Below are positions 17,217 through 25,749 of a stretch of DNA of 64,000 nucleotides, piece after piece. The notes beneath the pieces were generated by a model that saw only the letters and a program-made list of their open reading frames with translations, was not told the origin of the DNA and did no database searches. The position numbers and the translations under genes are program-made. The DNA comes from Kribbella sp. NBC_01245 (lineage in GTDB: Bacteria > Actinomycetota > Actinomycetes > Propionibacteriales > Kribbellaceae), in contig NZ_CP108487.1 of the NCBI RefSeq assembly GCF_036226525.1, forward strand, positions 3,162,001 through 3,226,000, written 5' to 3'. The stretch's first letter is position 1. Every line of letters starts with the position of its first letter.

Positions 17217-17481
17217 CCGGCTCTCCTGTCGTTTCCGTGGCCGGACCGCCAGGTCCACACGATCGCGCGAAACCCGCTCAATCGAGACGAAATCGGCCAC
17301 CGTGTGGACCTGCGCGTCCGCAACACCCGACCTGGCCACGGTCGGACGCGAATTGCGCGACGGCCGTCCCCTCCTAGCGCAAGTGGTCAGGTCATGACGC
17401 GCCCACTCGTAGGAGGTTCAGAGGGGACCACTCGCGGCAGACAGGCATCGGTGCCCCACGGAAACGACAGGAGAGCCGGTT
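17215..17481. repeat. Nested inverted-repeat region between TetR and SDR genes
   Basis: Outer arms 17215-17240 and 17456-17481 are a perfect 26-bp inverted repeat. Inside is a perfect 12-bp pair (17250-17261 and 17301-17312) and an imperfect one around 17366-17432 (CCTCCTA.../...TAGGAGG). The left outer arm starts in the TetR stop codon and the right outer arm ends 46 bp before the SDR start. No coding frame is convincing in the 311-nt gap. Confidence 0.85.
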
Positions 17482-17527
17482 GATTCTGGACTTGTCGGTC
17501 CAAAAATCTGCTCCTACCGTCGATCTC

Positions 17528-18310
17528 ATGTCACCAAGACTCCAGAACAAGAAGACTCTGATCACCGGCTCCACCAGCAACATCGGCCGCGCCATCGCGT
17601 TCGCGTTCGCGGCGGAAGGCGCGCACGTCATCGTCTCCGGACGCGACCGCGAACGAGGCGAGGCGGTCGTCGCGCAGATCCGCGAAGCGGGCGGACGGGC
17701 GGACTACGTCTACGCCGATCTCGACGGCACCGCCGCCGCGAGCAGCGCACTCGCCGCCGCGGCCGCCGACCGGCTGGGCGGACGCATCGACATCCTCGTC
17801 AACAACGCGGGCATCTACCCACCGGGCACCACCCTCACCATCGACGACGAGAGCTTCGACCGCGTCTACGCCGTCAACGTCAAAGCGCCGTTCTTCCTCA
17901 CCCAGGCCGTCGTACCCGGCATGCTCGACGCCGGCAGCGGCGTGATCATCAACCTCGGCTCCTGGGTCGCGCGCCTCGGCATCCCGGTCGGCGCGCTCTA
18001 CAGCTCAACGAAGGGCGCGATGGAGACCCTCACCCGCGCCTGGTCCTCCGAATTCGGCAACCGCGGCGTCCGCGTCAACGCCATCTCCCCCGGCGTCATC
18101 GTCACACCCGACTGGGACTCCACGACCGACCACCCCGGCGAGTCACTCATGCACGGTACGCCGGTCGGCCGCTCTGGCCACCCCGACGCCATCGCCGCCG
18201 CCGCCGTCTACCTCGCCTCCGACGACGCCGCCTTCATCCACGGCACCGTCCTAGACGTCGATGGCGGCCGCACCGGCGTCGCCGTACTGGCCAATCGCAT
18301 GACCGCATGA
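17528..18310 (+). CDS. SDR-family NAD(P)-dependent oxidoreductase
   Basis: The 260-aa protein is a full classical short-chain dehydrogenase: cofactor motif TGSTSNIGRAIA (residues ~12-23), NNAG at about 88-91, catalytic YSSTK (Tyr ~157, Lys ~161), and the ISPGVIVT and DVDGG segments near the end. ATG 17528 was chosen because protein similarity begins there; upstream residues are not family-like. It is probably controlled by the TetR gene upstream. Confidence 0.92.
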   Translation: MSPRLQNKKTLITGSTSNIGRAIAFAFAAEGAHVIVSGRDRERGEAVVAQIREAGGRADYVYADLDGTAAASSALAAAAADRLGGRIDILVNNAGIYPPGTTLTIDDESFDRVYAVNVKAPFFLTQAVVPGMLDAGSGVIINLGSWVARLGIPVGALYSSTKGAMETLTRAWSSEFGNRGVRVNAISPGVIVTPDWDSTTDHPGESLMHGTPVGRSGHPDAIAAAAVYLASDDAAFIHGTVLDVDGGRTGVAVLANRMTA

Positions 18311-18354
18311 CGTGCCGCAACAGCGGATCGCGCGGGCGTCGCCGACGTACTGAA

Positions 18355-18505
18355 AGAACTGCCCCGCCAATCCTGCGTAGGGCATCGGGATCGTGATTCG
18401 GGGCGAGGCGGGACCGGGAAGTCGGCGCTGGCGGACGGCAGCGCCGGGATCCAGGCCGAGCAGGCCGTGGCGGCGGCCGTCCGCCAGCCCACTACGGATG
18501 CAACC
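18355..18505 (+). pseudogene. Possible remnant of a LuxR-type ATPase regulator (P-loop fragment)
   Basis: Bases ~18389-18440 read VIRGEAGPG and then, after a one-base shift, KSALADG: a broken Walker A of the kind found near the start of large LuxR ATPases (VVRGEAGxGKSALL). Nothing else of such a gene remains before the hydrolase stop at 18506. The short match could be chance. Confidence 0.3.
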
Positions 18506-19339
18506 TCACGTGAGCGCGGCGGCCGCGCTGTGGCGCGACACGAATTCGGCGATCGGCTCGGCGACGGCCGCTGGGTTCGTGGCGACCGAGAAGTGATCTC
18601 CGTCCCTGAGGATGACCTCCTCGCGCCGCGGGAACAACTCGTAGAGGAAGGCTCGCGTCGCGGGGTTGAACGGGTTGTCCGAATCGGCACACCACGAGAG
18701 CACTGGGCTGTCGATCGCCGCCGCCTGCTCGACCCCGTAGTTCCATTCGACCAAGGCGGAAGCTTCGCCCTCGACGAACGTTGCCGCGTCCTTGATGCCC
18801 TGTTCGATGACGCCAGGCCCCGCGGCTCTCGCCGCCGCGCGCCAGTCCAGACCGGTTGGCTCGAAGAGCGAATCGAAAGCGCCTGCAATGTCACCCGCCC
18901 GGTAGCGACCCACCATCGCCTCGAACGCCGGTCCCAGAGCTCCCATTAGCTCCGCGAACTCGCCGGCAGCCAGCCAATTGCTCGACGGCAGCGGCTCGAG
19001 CAGCGCTAGAGAGCGGACTCGATCAGGGTAGGAGGCTGCGAGTACGAGAGCGATCATCGCACCCTCGGAGTGCCCAACAAGATGCGCTCGGTCCACCTCG
19101 AGGTGGTCCAGCAGGGCCACGATGTCGGCTGCCTGTGTGTCGAAGCCGGCGGCCGGTCCGCCGCTCTCGCCGTACCCGCGTCGGTGGTAGCGGATCCTCT
19201 GGAACCCGCTGAACGCCGGCTGTTCGGCCAACGGACGAAGGAAGTCCGCCCAGATGGCGCCGTGGATGAACAGCACCGGCTCCCCCTCACCCTCGACGTC
19301 GTACGACAACTCGACGCCGTTCACGTTTGTTGTCTTCAT
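18506..19339 (-). CDS. Alpha/beta-fold hydrolase
   Basis: A 277-aa protein with the oxyanion-side HGAIW (residues ~26-30), nucleophile elbow GHSEGAM, acid in WCADSDNPF and catalytic His in DGDHFSVATNP. GGAGGGG just upstream fixes ATG 19339; a longer open frame upstream overlaps the neighbouring promoter and is not used. Divergent from the LuxR-type regulator at 19495, whose DNA-binding domain may control it. Substrate unknown. Confidence 0.9.
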   Translation of the reverse strand: MKTTNVNGVELSYDVEGEGEPVLFIHGAIWADFLRPLAEQPAFSGFQRIRYHRRGYGESGGPAAGFDTQAADIVALLDHLEVDRAHLVGHSEGAMIALVLAASYPDRVRSLALLEPLPSSNWLAAGEFAELMGALGPAFEAMVGRYRAGDIAGAFDSLFEPTGLDWRAAARAAGPGVIEQGIKDAATFVEGEASALVEWNYGVEQAAAIDSPVLSWCADSDNPFNPATRAFLYELFPRREEVILRDGDHFSVATNPAAVAEPIAEFVSRHSAAAALT

Positions 19340-19494
19340 CGGAACCCCTCCGGTCGTAGGTCTCGGCCCTGTGCGGGCTTCTGGTTCGAGACTGGCCGAC
19401 CGAGTAGCGGGACGGATCGGCATTGGCTGCCACCCTGAGTCCGCGGGCGTGGGTACAACTACCCATCTCCGATCGCGCGGGCCATGCTGGAGGC

Positions 19495-21135
19495 ATGGAA
19501 GCCGTTGCCACGGCACACCTAGCCCGCGCGCGGGAGCTTCACCGTGTCTCCCGGTGGGAGGAGGCGTGCGCGGAGTACGCCGCGGCAGACGCCGACGAGT
19601 CGCTCGCCGTCGAGGACCTGGAGGCGTACGCCGAGGCGGCCCAGGTCTCAGCCCGGGGTGACGAGGCGGTCGCTCTGCTTCACCGAGTCTTCGACCTCCG
19701 CGTCAGTGCCGGCGAACTCGATGACGCGGCGCAGGTGGCGTTCTGGCTCTGGTGGGCCCTGTTGAACAACAACGAGGTTGTCCAAGCAAGCGGTTGGCTC
19801 AAGCAGACGAGCCGCGCCCTGGGTCCCGATATGGCCAGCAGCCTGTGGCTCAGGATCCCCGAGGCGATGTTCCACGCAACGACGGGCCACCGCTCTCGCG
19901 CAGGCGAGTTGCTGAGGGCAATCGTCGACGAAGGTCAGGGTGAGGTGATCCCCTGGGCCTTGAGCATGTGGGGTCAGACCCTGATCGACGAGGGGCAGCT
20001 GGAGGACGGGCTCGATCGCCTGGAGGAGGCGATGGCCATTCTCCGTAGCCATGGCCTATCGCCACGCGTCACCCCGTGGATCTACTGTGCCGCCGTCCGC
20101 GGGTGCTGTCTGGCACGCGACTTCGCCCGCGCCCGGGCTTGGAACCGGTCGATGGCCAGGTGGCTCGATTCGCTGACCAGTCTGGGCGGCGCGTACCTCG
20201 GGAACTGCCGCATCTACCGCTCACGGTTGATGCTCCTCAACGGTGCCTGGCCGGAAGCCCTCGAAGAGATCGCGGAGGTCTGTACCGACCTCGATGGCTA
20301 CACCGGTTGGGTCTGCGGCCACGCGTACTACCACCTCGGTGACGTACGGCGGCTACGTGGCGAGTGGGATGCCGCCGAAGAGGCCTACCGCCGCGCGGCG
20401 GAACATGGCTGCCCGACGCAGCCGGGACTCGCCCTCCTCCGACTCGCCGAAGGTGACGTCGACGCCGCGTCAGCTGGCGTACGTCGGGCGCTGACCGAGG
20501 TGACCGCGAGGCCCGACCGCCTGGACCTCTTGAAAGCCGCGGTAACCATCTACCTCGAGGAGGGCAAGATCGAGGCGGCCCGGGATGCCGTGACCGAGTT
20601 CGAGGAGATCACGGAGGAGCTGACGACGCCGGTCATCGAGGCCGAGAAGTCCACCGTTCGAGGTGCACTAGCGCTCGCCGATGGCGACCCCGGAAGCGCG
20701 TTGCCACTCCTCCGGCGGGCCGTCGGTATCTGGCAGGAGCACGACGCCCCGCACGAGAGGGCCAAACTGAACGTCCTGATCGGCCAGGCCTGCCGCGCCC
20801 TCGGCGACCACGACGGCGCGCGCCTCGAATTCTCAGCGGCCCGGAAGACATTCGAACGCCTCGGCGCGCTTCCGGACCTCGCTCAGCTGGACCGCATCAT
20901 CGCGGCCCCGAACGCCGGTCCCGACACCCACGGGCTCACCCAACGGGAGATCGAAGTCCTCCGCCTCATCGCCCGAGGCAAAGCCAACCGCGCCATCGCC
21001 AACGACCTACACCTCAGCGAGCGCACAGTCCACCGCCACGTCTCCAACATCTTCACCAAACTCAACGTCGACTCCCGAACCGCCGCAGTCACCCACGCCA
21101 TCAAGCACCACATCGTCGAAACAGCCACCCTCTAG
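19495..21135 (+). CDS. LuxR-family regulator with N-terminal TPR-like repeats
   Basis: The 546-aa protein is almost entirely helical repeat (residues ~1-470: HLARARELHRVSRWEEACAEY, LLRRAVGIWQEHDAPHERAKL) with a C-terminal GerE/LuxR helix-turn-helix (LTQREIEVLRLIARGKANRAIA, LSERTVHRHVSNIF, residues ~480-540). No nucleotide-binding motif is present, unlike the 5266-8031 regulator. CTGGAGGC precedes ATG 19495. Confidence 0.9.
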   Translation: MEAVATAHLARARELHRVSRWEEACAEYAAADADESLAVEDLEAYAEAAQVSARGDEAVALLHRVFDLRVSAGELDDAAQVAFWLWWALLNNNEVVQASGWLKQTSRALGPDMASSLWLRIPEAMFHATTGHRSRAGELLRAIVDEGQGEVIPWALSMWGQTLIDEGQLEDGLDRLEEAMAILRSHGLSPRVTPWIYCAAVRGCCLARDFARARAWNRSMARWLDSLTSLGGAYLGNCRIYRSRLMLLNGAWPEALEEIAEVCTDLDGYTGWVCGHAYYHLGDVRRLRGEWDAAEEAYRRAAEHGCPTQPGLALLRLAEGDVDAASAGVRRALTEVTARPDRLDLLKAAVTIYLEEGKIEAARDAVTEFEEITEELTTPVIEAEKSTVRGALALADGDPGSALPLLRRAVGIWQEHDAPHERAKLNVLIGQACRALGDHDGARLEFSAARKTFERLGALPDLAQLDRIIAAPNAGPDTHGLTQREIEVLRLIARGKANRAIANDLHLSERTVHRHVSNIFTKLNVDSRTAAVTHAIKHHIVETATL

Positions 21136-21189
21136 GGATCCTGGTTATCCAAGTGGAGGTGTGACGTCGCGACATCGAGAATTAATTCG

Positions 21190-21208
21190 AACGCCTTTCG
21201 GGCGTTTT
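21190..21208 (+). terminator. Terminator after the LuxR-TPR gene
   Basis: AACGCC/GGCGTT stem with a TTTCG loop followed by TTTT. Confidence 0.65.
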
Positions 21209-21215
21209 CGTTACG

Positions 21216-21305
21216 ATGAGGCCCATGCCCAAGGGCCTGGTCATCGATACCGCACGCCCACTCAATGAAGTTGTCGACGCCCTAGTCAAATGCATCGAAG
21301 CTTAG
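21216..21305 (+). pseudogene. 29-codon frame resembling the C-terminal end of a P-loop kinase-like protein
   Basis: The frame reads MRPMPKGLVIDTARPLNEVV and ends KCIEA before TAG. The VIDT...PLNEVVDALV pattern resembles the last strand and helix of small P-loop kinases. It lies after a terminator without a ribosome site, so it is more likely a gene remnant than an expressed peptide. Low certainty. Confidence 0.25.
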
Positions 21306-21342
21306 TTCTGACTTCCTCCACCCCGGAATACATTCCACGTCC

Positions 21343-23154
21343 TTACTCGCTCTGGTAACCCTTTGCCTGGGTGGTGAACAGACGGGCGTAGGTGCCACCG
21401 CGGGCGAGCAAGGACGTGTGGGTGCCGGTCTCCGTGACAGCCCCGTCGTCAAGAACAACGATCAGGTCGGCATCGCGCAAGGTACCGAGCCGGTGCGAGA
21501 TCAGTACCGAGGTGCTTCCCGCGCGCAAAGTGCTGATCCTGGCATGCAGCTCGGCTTCGGCCTCCGGATCAAGGCCCGCATTCGGCTCATCGAGGATCAA
21601 CAGGTCGGTGTCGGCGCGGAGGAAGGCCCGGGCCAGCGCCAACCGCTGCCACTGTCCGCCGGAAAGAATGACTCCGGTCCCGTCCGACCCGTCGTCATCG
21701 GCGAACATCCGGCTGAGCATGGTGCGGTAGCCGTTCGGAAGATTCTCGACGACATCGTGGATGTCCGCCTGGGTGGCAGCCGCAGTGATCCGATCCGGAT
21801 CCTCCAGCGCGGTGAGGTCGCCGAGCGCGATGTTCTCCTCCGCGGTGAGGTCATAGGACATGAAGTCCTGGAACACCGCGCCGACCCTGTCCCGTAGCCG
21901 GGCCGGATCGAGATCGCGCAGGTCGACTCCGTCCCAGGTGATTCTGCCCTTTGTCGGGTCGTACATTCGGCACAGGAGTTTGACGACAGTGGACTTGCCC
22001 GCGCCATTCTTTCCGACCAGACCGACGGCCATGCCGTACGGAATGGTGACCGTCACACCTCGCAGCACCCAGGGCAGGTCGTCGCCGTAGCGGAACCAGA
22101 CATCTTCGAGCACGATCCCGCGGCTTAGTTCCGGCATCGCAACCGGATGCTCCGCGACCGGCATCTCTGGCGGAGCGCCGAGTACGACGGTGTAGTGGTC
22201 GAAGATCATCAGCTGTTCGTTCGTCTGCGCCAGTAACGACATGATGCCGGCCACCGCGATCTGCACACCTGCGACCGCGGCGATGAACAGGGCGATGTCG
22301 CCCGCGGTCAGCTCACCGCGGCCTGCCGCGAGAATCGCCCAGACCAGACCCGTGCCGGCGACGACAGCAGCGAAGAGCTCGAGCCCACTCTGGACGAACA
22401 GTTCGCGGCGGTCGAGTGCACGCCGGGCGGCGTGAATACCCGACATCGTGCGCATCATCCGGCCGCGCAGAAAATCGCCGGTGCCGAACAGCCGGATCTC
22501 TTTACTGGCGCGCTCATCGGACAGCAGCATCTGGTAGAAGAGCTCGCGGCGTTCGTCCGGGCTCAACCGCATCGTGGAATTCACCCGGCGTTTTGCCAGC
22601 GCAAGTTCGGCAACCAGGGTCGGCAGCGCGGCGACCAGGACGATGCCGGCGATGAGCGGAGTGATGACAAACAGCGATCCGAACAGACCGAGCGCCGTGA
22701 TCACGTTCTTGACCAGTTGCATTGCTGCGATGGTCAACTGCGCCGGAGCACTGTCGGCGGCTTCGGCAAGACGCAACTGGTTGAGGAACTGAGGATCTTC
22801 GAACCGGCCGAGTCCAGGGAACCGATTGACCGCCTGGTACAGCCGATCCTTGGCCGCCCGGCTGATCCGCCGCTGCGCTTCCGCGGAGAAATACTGTGTG
22901 ACCTGCGGAAGCACCGCGGTCAAAGCGCCAAGCACAGCAAGGGCGATCGCCATCGGAAGCAATGCTCCAACCGCGGTTCCTTCGGTCACCGAGTCGATGA
23001 CCAGCTTGGTCAGCCAGGTGACCCCGAGCGGGAGCACCGCCCCCACCAACGCGATCACCCCCAGCAGCCCGAGCTGCGCAGGTGCCTCCCGAAAGGCCAA
23101 CGCCGCCGCGGGCGCCACGCCTCGCACTGTGCGCCACCTGCGCCGGTCCGTCAT
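21343..23154 (-). CDS. ABC exporter (fused permease-ATPase) of the Cys-rich peptide operon
   Basis: The 603-aa half-transporter has a transmembrane domain (residues ~25-320; helices near 28-52, 62-84, 150-190, 255-300) and an ATPase domain with Walker A GKNGAGKST (381-389), signature LSGGQ (497-501), Walker B LLILDEP and H-loop SHRLG. There is no N-terminal C39 peptidase domain, so any leader must be cut by another enzyme; the adjacent S26 peptidase is the obvious candidate. Its ATG shares one base with the peptidase stop (TGATG). It is the last gene of a five-gene operon. Confidence 0.93.
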   Translation of the reverse strand: MTDRRRWRTVRGVAPAAALAFREAPAQLGLLGVIALVGAVLPLGVTWLTKLVIDSVTEGTAVGALLPMAIALAVLGALTAVLPQVTQYFSAEAQRRISRAAKDRLYQAVNRFPGLGRFEDPQFLNQLRLAEAADSAPAQLTIAAMQLVKNVITALGLFGSLFVITPLIAGIVLVAALPTLVAELALAKRRVNSTMRLSPDERRELFYQMLLSDERASKEIRLFGTGDFLRGRMMRTMSGIHAARRALDRRELFVQSGLELFAAVVAGTGLVWAILAAGRGELTAGDIALFIAAVAGVQIAVAGIMSLLAQTNEQLMIFDHYTVVLGAPPEMPVAEHPVAMPELSRGIVLEDVWFRYGDDLPWVLRGVTVTIPYGMAVGLVGKNGAGKSTVVKLLCRMYDPTKGRITWDGVDLRDLDPARLRDRVGAVFQDFMSYDLTAEENIALGDLTALEDPDRITAAATQADIHDVVENLPNGYRTMLSRMFADDDGSDGTGVILSGGQWQRLALARAFLRADTDLLILDEPNAGLDPEAEAELHARISTLRAGSTSVLISHRLGTLRDADLIVVLDDGAVTETGTHTSLLARGGTYARLFTTQAKGYQSE

Positions 23155-23621
23155 CAGGCCCGACGCCTGGCGGGTGGACGCATTGATCTGGTGACAACGC
23201 CAAGTACGGCGTCCCCGGTGGTGAAGCCCCAGTGCCGGGAGTCCCCGCTGCGGGCCGGGTTGTCCCCGAGCAGCAGCAGCCGTCCGTCCGGAACAAACGC
23301 ACCCGCGAAGTCGATGTCGTTCTCGGCCCAACTGTGCCGGATGACCGGCGGTATCTGCTCGCCTGCCGTCGCGGCGACGCGCTTGATCACCCAGGGACCC
23401 GCCGCCGCGAACTCGGGAAGGCTCGGGCGGGCAACGACGACCAGGTCACCGGTTCGGATGGCGGCCAGCGGAGTACGCCGTACCAGGACGCGGTCGCCGT
23501 CGTACAGGGTGGGCTCCATGCTCGGGCCCTGTACGTCGACCACCACCAGCCGCCGCCGCGCCCGTGCTAGCAGTACGAGAGACACGCTCGCCACGACAGC
23601 AGCGACAACCCTCACTAGCAC
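23154..23621 (-). CDS. S26-family signal peptidase (LepB-like)
   Basis: This 155-aa protein has one N-terminal membrane helix (residues 4-19), the catalytic Ser motif GPSMEPTL (Ser34), the general-base Lys in VIKRVAA (Lys80) and the LLGDNPARSGDSR box of type I signal peptidases. It starts at GTG 23621, 18 bp after the thioredoxin gene. The precursor peptide at 24864 has an A-S-A sequence before its first Cys, a suitable type I cleavage site, so I infer this enzyme trims the exported peptide. Confidence 0.9.
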   Translation of the reverse strand: MLVRVVAAVVASVSLVLLARARRRLVVVDVQGPSMEPTLYDGDRVLVRRTPLAAIRTGDLVVVARPSLPEFAAAGPWVIKRVAATAGEQIPPVIRHSWAENDIDFAGAFVPDGRLLLLGDNPARSGDSRHWGFTTGDAVLGVVTRSMRPPARRRA

Positions 23622-23639
23622 CGCTCTGCCAGAATCCGG

Positions 23640-24200
23640 TCAGACCGGCGTGGGGATTGGCGGCAGCACGGTGAAGTCGAGCGAAGTCGCGGTGATCCTG
23701 CCGCCCGCGACCACGCCGTACGTCGGGAACGCGGTCACACCGAAGGCCGTCGCGATCGGTCCGTCGTAGCCCTCGACACCAACCCGGGCGCCTTCGCCGA
23801 GAATGCCGGCCAGTTCGGACGGATCGTCGTCGCCGTCGGCAACAACGATCGCGAGCACGCTGTCCTTACCACCAGGTACGCCGACGGCGTGTGCGGCGAA
23901 CTTCGGCGCGCTCTCGGTGCAGGGTGCGCAGCCCACCGAGAAGAATCCGACCAATGTCTGCGCGTGAAGCGATTCCTTGGTCACCGGAACGCCGTCCGTG
24001 CTCACCGCGGTGAACTCGTCGACCTCCGAGCCGGGGGCCCGCATCGCCTCCGAGGGCACACTGTGCATCGCGCCGTGCGGGATCTTCGCGATCGCCTGAT
24101 CATATTCCTTCAACCGGCGGATGACACCGAACGTCAGCAACAAGTTCAGCACGCCGACAATGCCGACCACGACCACCAGCGCGGTGAGAAACGTCGTCAA
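23640..24200 (-). CDS. Membrane-anchored TlpA/MauD-like thioredoxin-fold protein
   Basis: The 186-aa protein has an N-terminal membrane anchor (residues ~4-24) and an extracytoplasmic redoxin domain with the active site GCAPC (Cys91, Cys94) and a cis-Pro loop (TAFPTYG). Paired with the MauE-like gene 46 bp upstream, it matches the MauE-MauD relation known from methylamine dehydrogenase maturation, where both are needed for disulfide formation in the Cys-rich light chain. Here the Cys-rich partner would be the 69-aa peptide. Confidence 0.88.
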   Translation of the reverse strand: MTTFLTALVVVVGIVGVLNLLLTFGVIRRLKEYDQAIAKIPHGAMHSVPSEAMRAPGSEVDEFTAVSTDGVPVTKESLHAQTLVGFFSVGCAPCTESAPKFAAHAVGVPGGKDSVLAIVVADGDDDPSELAGILGEGARVGVEGYDGPIATAFGVTAFPTYGVVAGGRITATSLDFTVLPPIPTPV

Positions 24201-24246
24201 GGAATCCAGCCTCTCTTCACTCTTGCTTGCCGAATCGCTTGCCGAG

Positions 24247-24789
24247 CTACGACGAGACTGTCGTAGGTCGGAACAGTGCGATGAGGTCGTCCAGCCTGGC
24301 GGTCAGCGCGACGCCGATCAGCGCGGCGAAGCCGACAACGGACGCGAGCCCGAAGTCCAGCGACGACGTACCGCTGCTCAGCTCCGCGGCGATGCCGAGG
24401 GCACCGAACGCCGCGAGCACGGCATTGCGGACCACATGGTGCGTATTAAGCGGCGAGTTCGACGCTCCGAAGCAACGGCAGGCAGCCCGCTGCCCACGGC
24501 GCAGGGAACGGACGATGGCCGCCGAGAAGACGGCGAGCAAGCCGACGCCGATGGCAAATCCCCACCGGATCAGCGCGGGAACGATCAGGGCGAGCACGAT
24601 GGCGATCTCGGCCGCAACGGCGGCGACTGCCAACTGTCGCGCCCGTTCTGCACTCGCTCCGGTCAGCCCGGCCGTCGCTGCCGTGAAGTTCGCGAACGCG
24701 GCGCGCGAGTACAGCTTGGAACCGGCGGACACAGCGAACACGCCGCCCAGCAGGACCTGACAGCCGAACTGCAGATACTCCACGTCCAC
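24247..24789 (-). CDS. MauE/DoxX-type redox membrane protein
   Basis: A 180-aa protein with about five membrane segments (residues ~7-25, 53-72, 76-95, 118-137, 145-165) and the loop motif CRCFGAS (Cys104, Cys106), typical of MauE relatives. It probably passes electrons between the membrane and the TlpA-like partner. Its start lies 75 nt after the stop of the Cys-rich peptide gene, with a hairpin in between. Confidence 0.85.
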   Translation of the reverse strand: MDVEYLQFGCQVLLGGVFAVSAGSKLYSRAAFANFTAATAGLTGASAERARQLAVAAVAAEIAIVLALIVPALIRWGFAIGVGLLAVFSAAIVRSLRRGQRAACRCFGASNSPLNTHHVVRNAVLAAFGALGIAAELSSGTSSLDFGLASVVGFAALIGVALTARLDDLIALFRPTTVSS

Positions 24790-24815
24790 CTCGCCAGCTC
24801 TGTACCTGGGATTGT

Positions 24816-24849
24816 GCGGCGGCGTTCGTTTTGCAGTGAACGCCGCCGC
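24816..24849 (-). terminator. Hairpin between the Cys-rich peptide gene and the maturation genes
   Basis: Perfect 12-bp arms (24816-24827, 24838-24849) with a 10-nt loop and no T-run. It starts 15 nt after the peptide stop. It would let most transcripts end after the peptide gene, giving more precursor than processing enzymes, as is common in secreted-peptide operons. Confidence 0.6.
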
Positions 24850-24863
24850 CGATCATCGCGGGT

Positions 24864-25073
24864 CTACGGCGCGCACTCGGTGCGGGCTACACACGTAACT
24901 GTTTCCGTCTGGCACCCCGGGCCCGAATAGCAAACCCTGCTGCGGTACCGGCGGTTTCCGTTGCAACCGCACTGGCCGAACACGCGGCAGGGCGGACAGT
25001 ACGCTGATGCTTGGACCTTTGGCGCGAAGACGGAGAGCAGGCCGTCGCTCATGCTCTGGATCAACTTCATCAT
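24864..25073 (-). CDS. Cysteine-rich small precursor peptide (eight Cys)
   Basis: The 69-aa product begins MMKLIQSMSDGLLSVF and holds no Cys in its first 25 residues; the last 44 contain eight (positions 26, 29, 35, 37, 48, 54, 61, 67), enough for four disulfides. An A-S-A sequence (residues 22-24) sits just before Tyr25-Cys26 and looks like a signal-peptidase site, but the segment before it is only weakly hydrophobic. GGAGG 6 nt upstream fixes ATG 25073. It heads an operon with MauE, TlpA, S26 peptidase and ABC exporter genes. I recognise no family; a secreted toxin, bacteriocin or signal is inferred. Confidence 0.75.
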   Translation of the reverse strand: MMKLIQSMSDGLLSVFAPKVQASAYCPPCRVFGQCGCNGNRRYRSRVCYSGPGCQTETVTCVARTECAP

Positions 25074-25305
25074 TGATGCCTCCAGGGTCGTGGTGCGGAA
25101 CCGATAACCGAGTTGGCGAGGAGCCTCACGATCGATCTCCTCGATCCGCCGCACACTATGAGCCCCCGATGACAACCCCCTGCCCGTACTCCGCCCGTAC
25201 CGGTAGGCGCGGATCCACACGGCGGCCTGACGCCGTACTCCTCGATCACGAGATGCCAGATCAGCTTCCGCGACCGCGCGGGCGTGCCCATCGGCAAGGC
25301 AGTTC

Positions 25306-25638
25306 CTACGCGCACCCGGTACAGGTGCGGGCGACCGGGCGGGCATGGAGGCGGTCCGCTGCGATCGGGCGGTGACAGCGCTCGCAGCTGCCGTAGGTGC
25401 CCGCCGCGACGCGTTCGAGTGCCGCGTCGATCTCGGTCAGCCGCCGCTGGGCCTGGTCGGCCAGGGCGCCCAGTTGTGAACGCTCGAACGCGATCGTCGC
25501 GCCCTCCGGGTCATGTTCGTCGTCGGCGTTGCTGTCGTAGGAGGCGGCGACCACCTGGGCGAAGTCGTCGCTCAGGTACGCGAGCCGCTTCAACGTCTCC
25601 CGCCGTTCTCGCTCTAGCCGCGCCACCGGATCATCCAT
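25306..25638 (-). CDS. DksA/TraR-type C4 zinc-finger protein
   Basis: A 110-aa protein with an N-terminal coiled-coil (residues 1-75) and a C4 zinc finger CERC...CTGC (Cys85, Cys88, Cys106, Cys109), the TraR/DksA signature, including the GTYGSCERC entry. Such proteins bind RNA polymerase through its secondary channel. It lies 230 nt upstream of the peptide operon on the same strand; a joint role is not shown. Confidence 0.88.
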   Translation of the reverse strand: MDDPVARLERERRETLKRLAYLSDDFAQVVAASYDSNADDEHDPEGATIAFERSQLGALADQAQRRLTEIDAALERVAAGTYGSCERCHRPIAADRLHARPVARTCTGCA

Positions 25639-25749
25639 CCACCCATTCTGACAACTCGACTGCCGAGCACAGAGAACTTCCGGTAGCGGCCGACGTCCAC
25701 GGCGCGAAAACGTTGACAGCCGAGTGGGCGGCTGGCTGAATGAACGTCC

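Noticed and set aside
24121..24930. Plus-strand frame of 269 codons across the MauE and Cys-rich peptide genes
   Set aside because: Runs antisense to a coherent operon and shows no domains.
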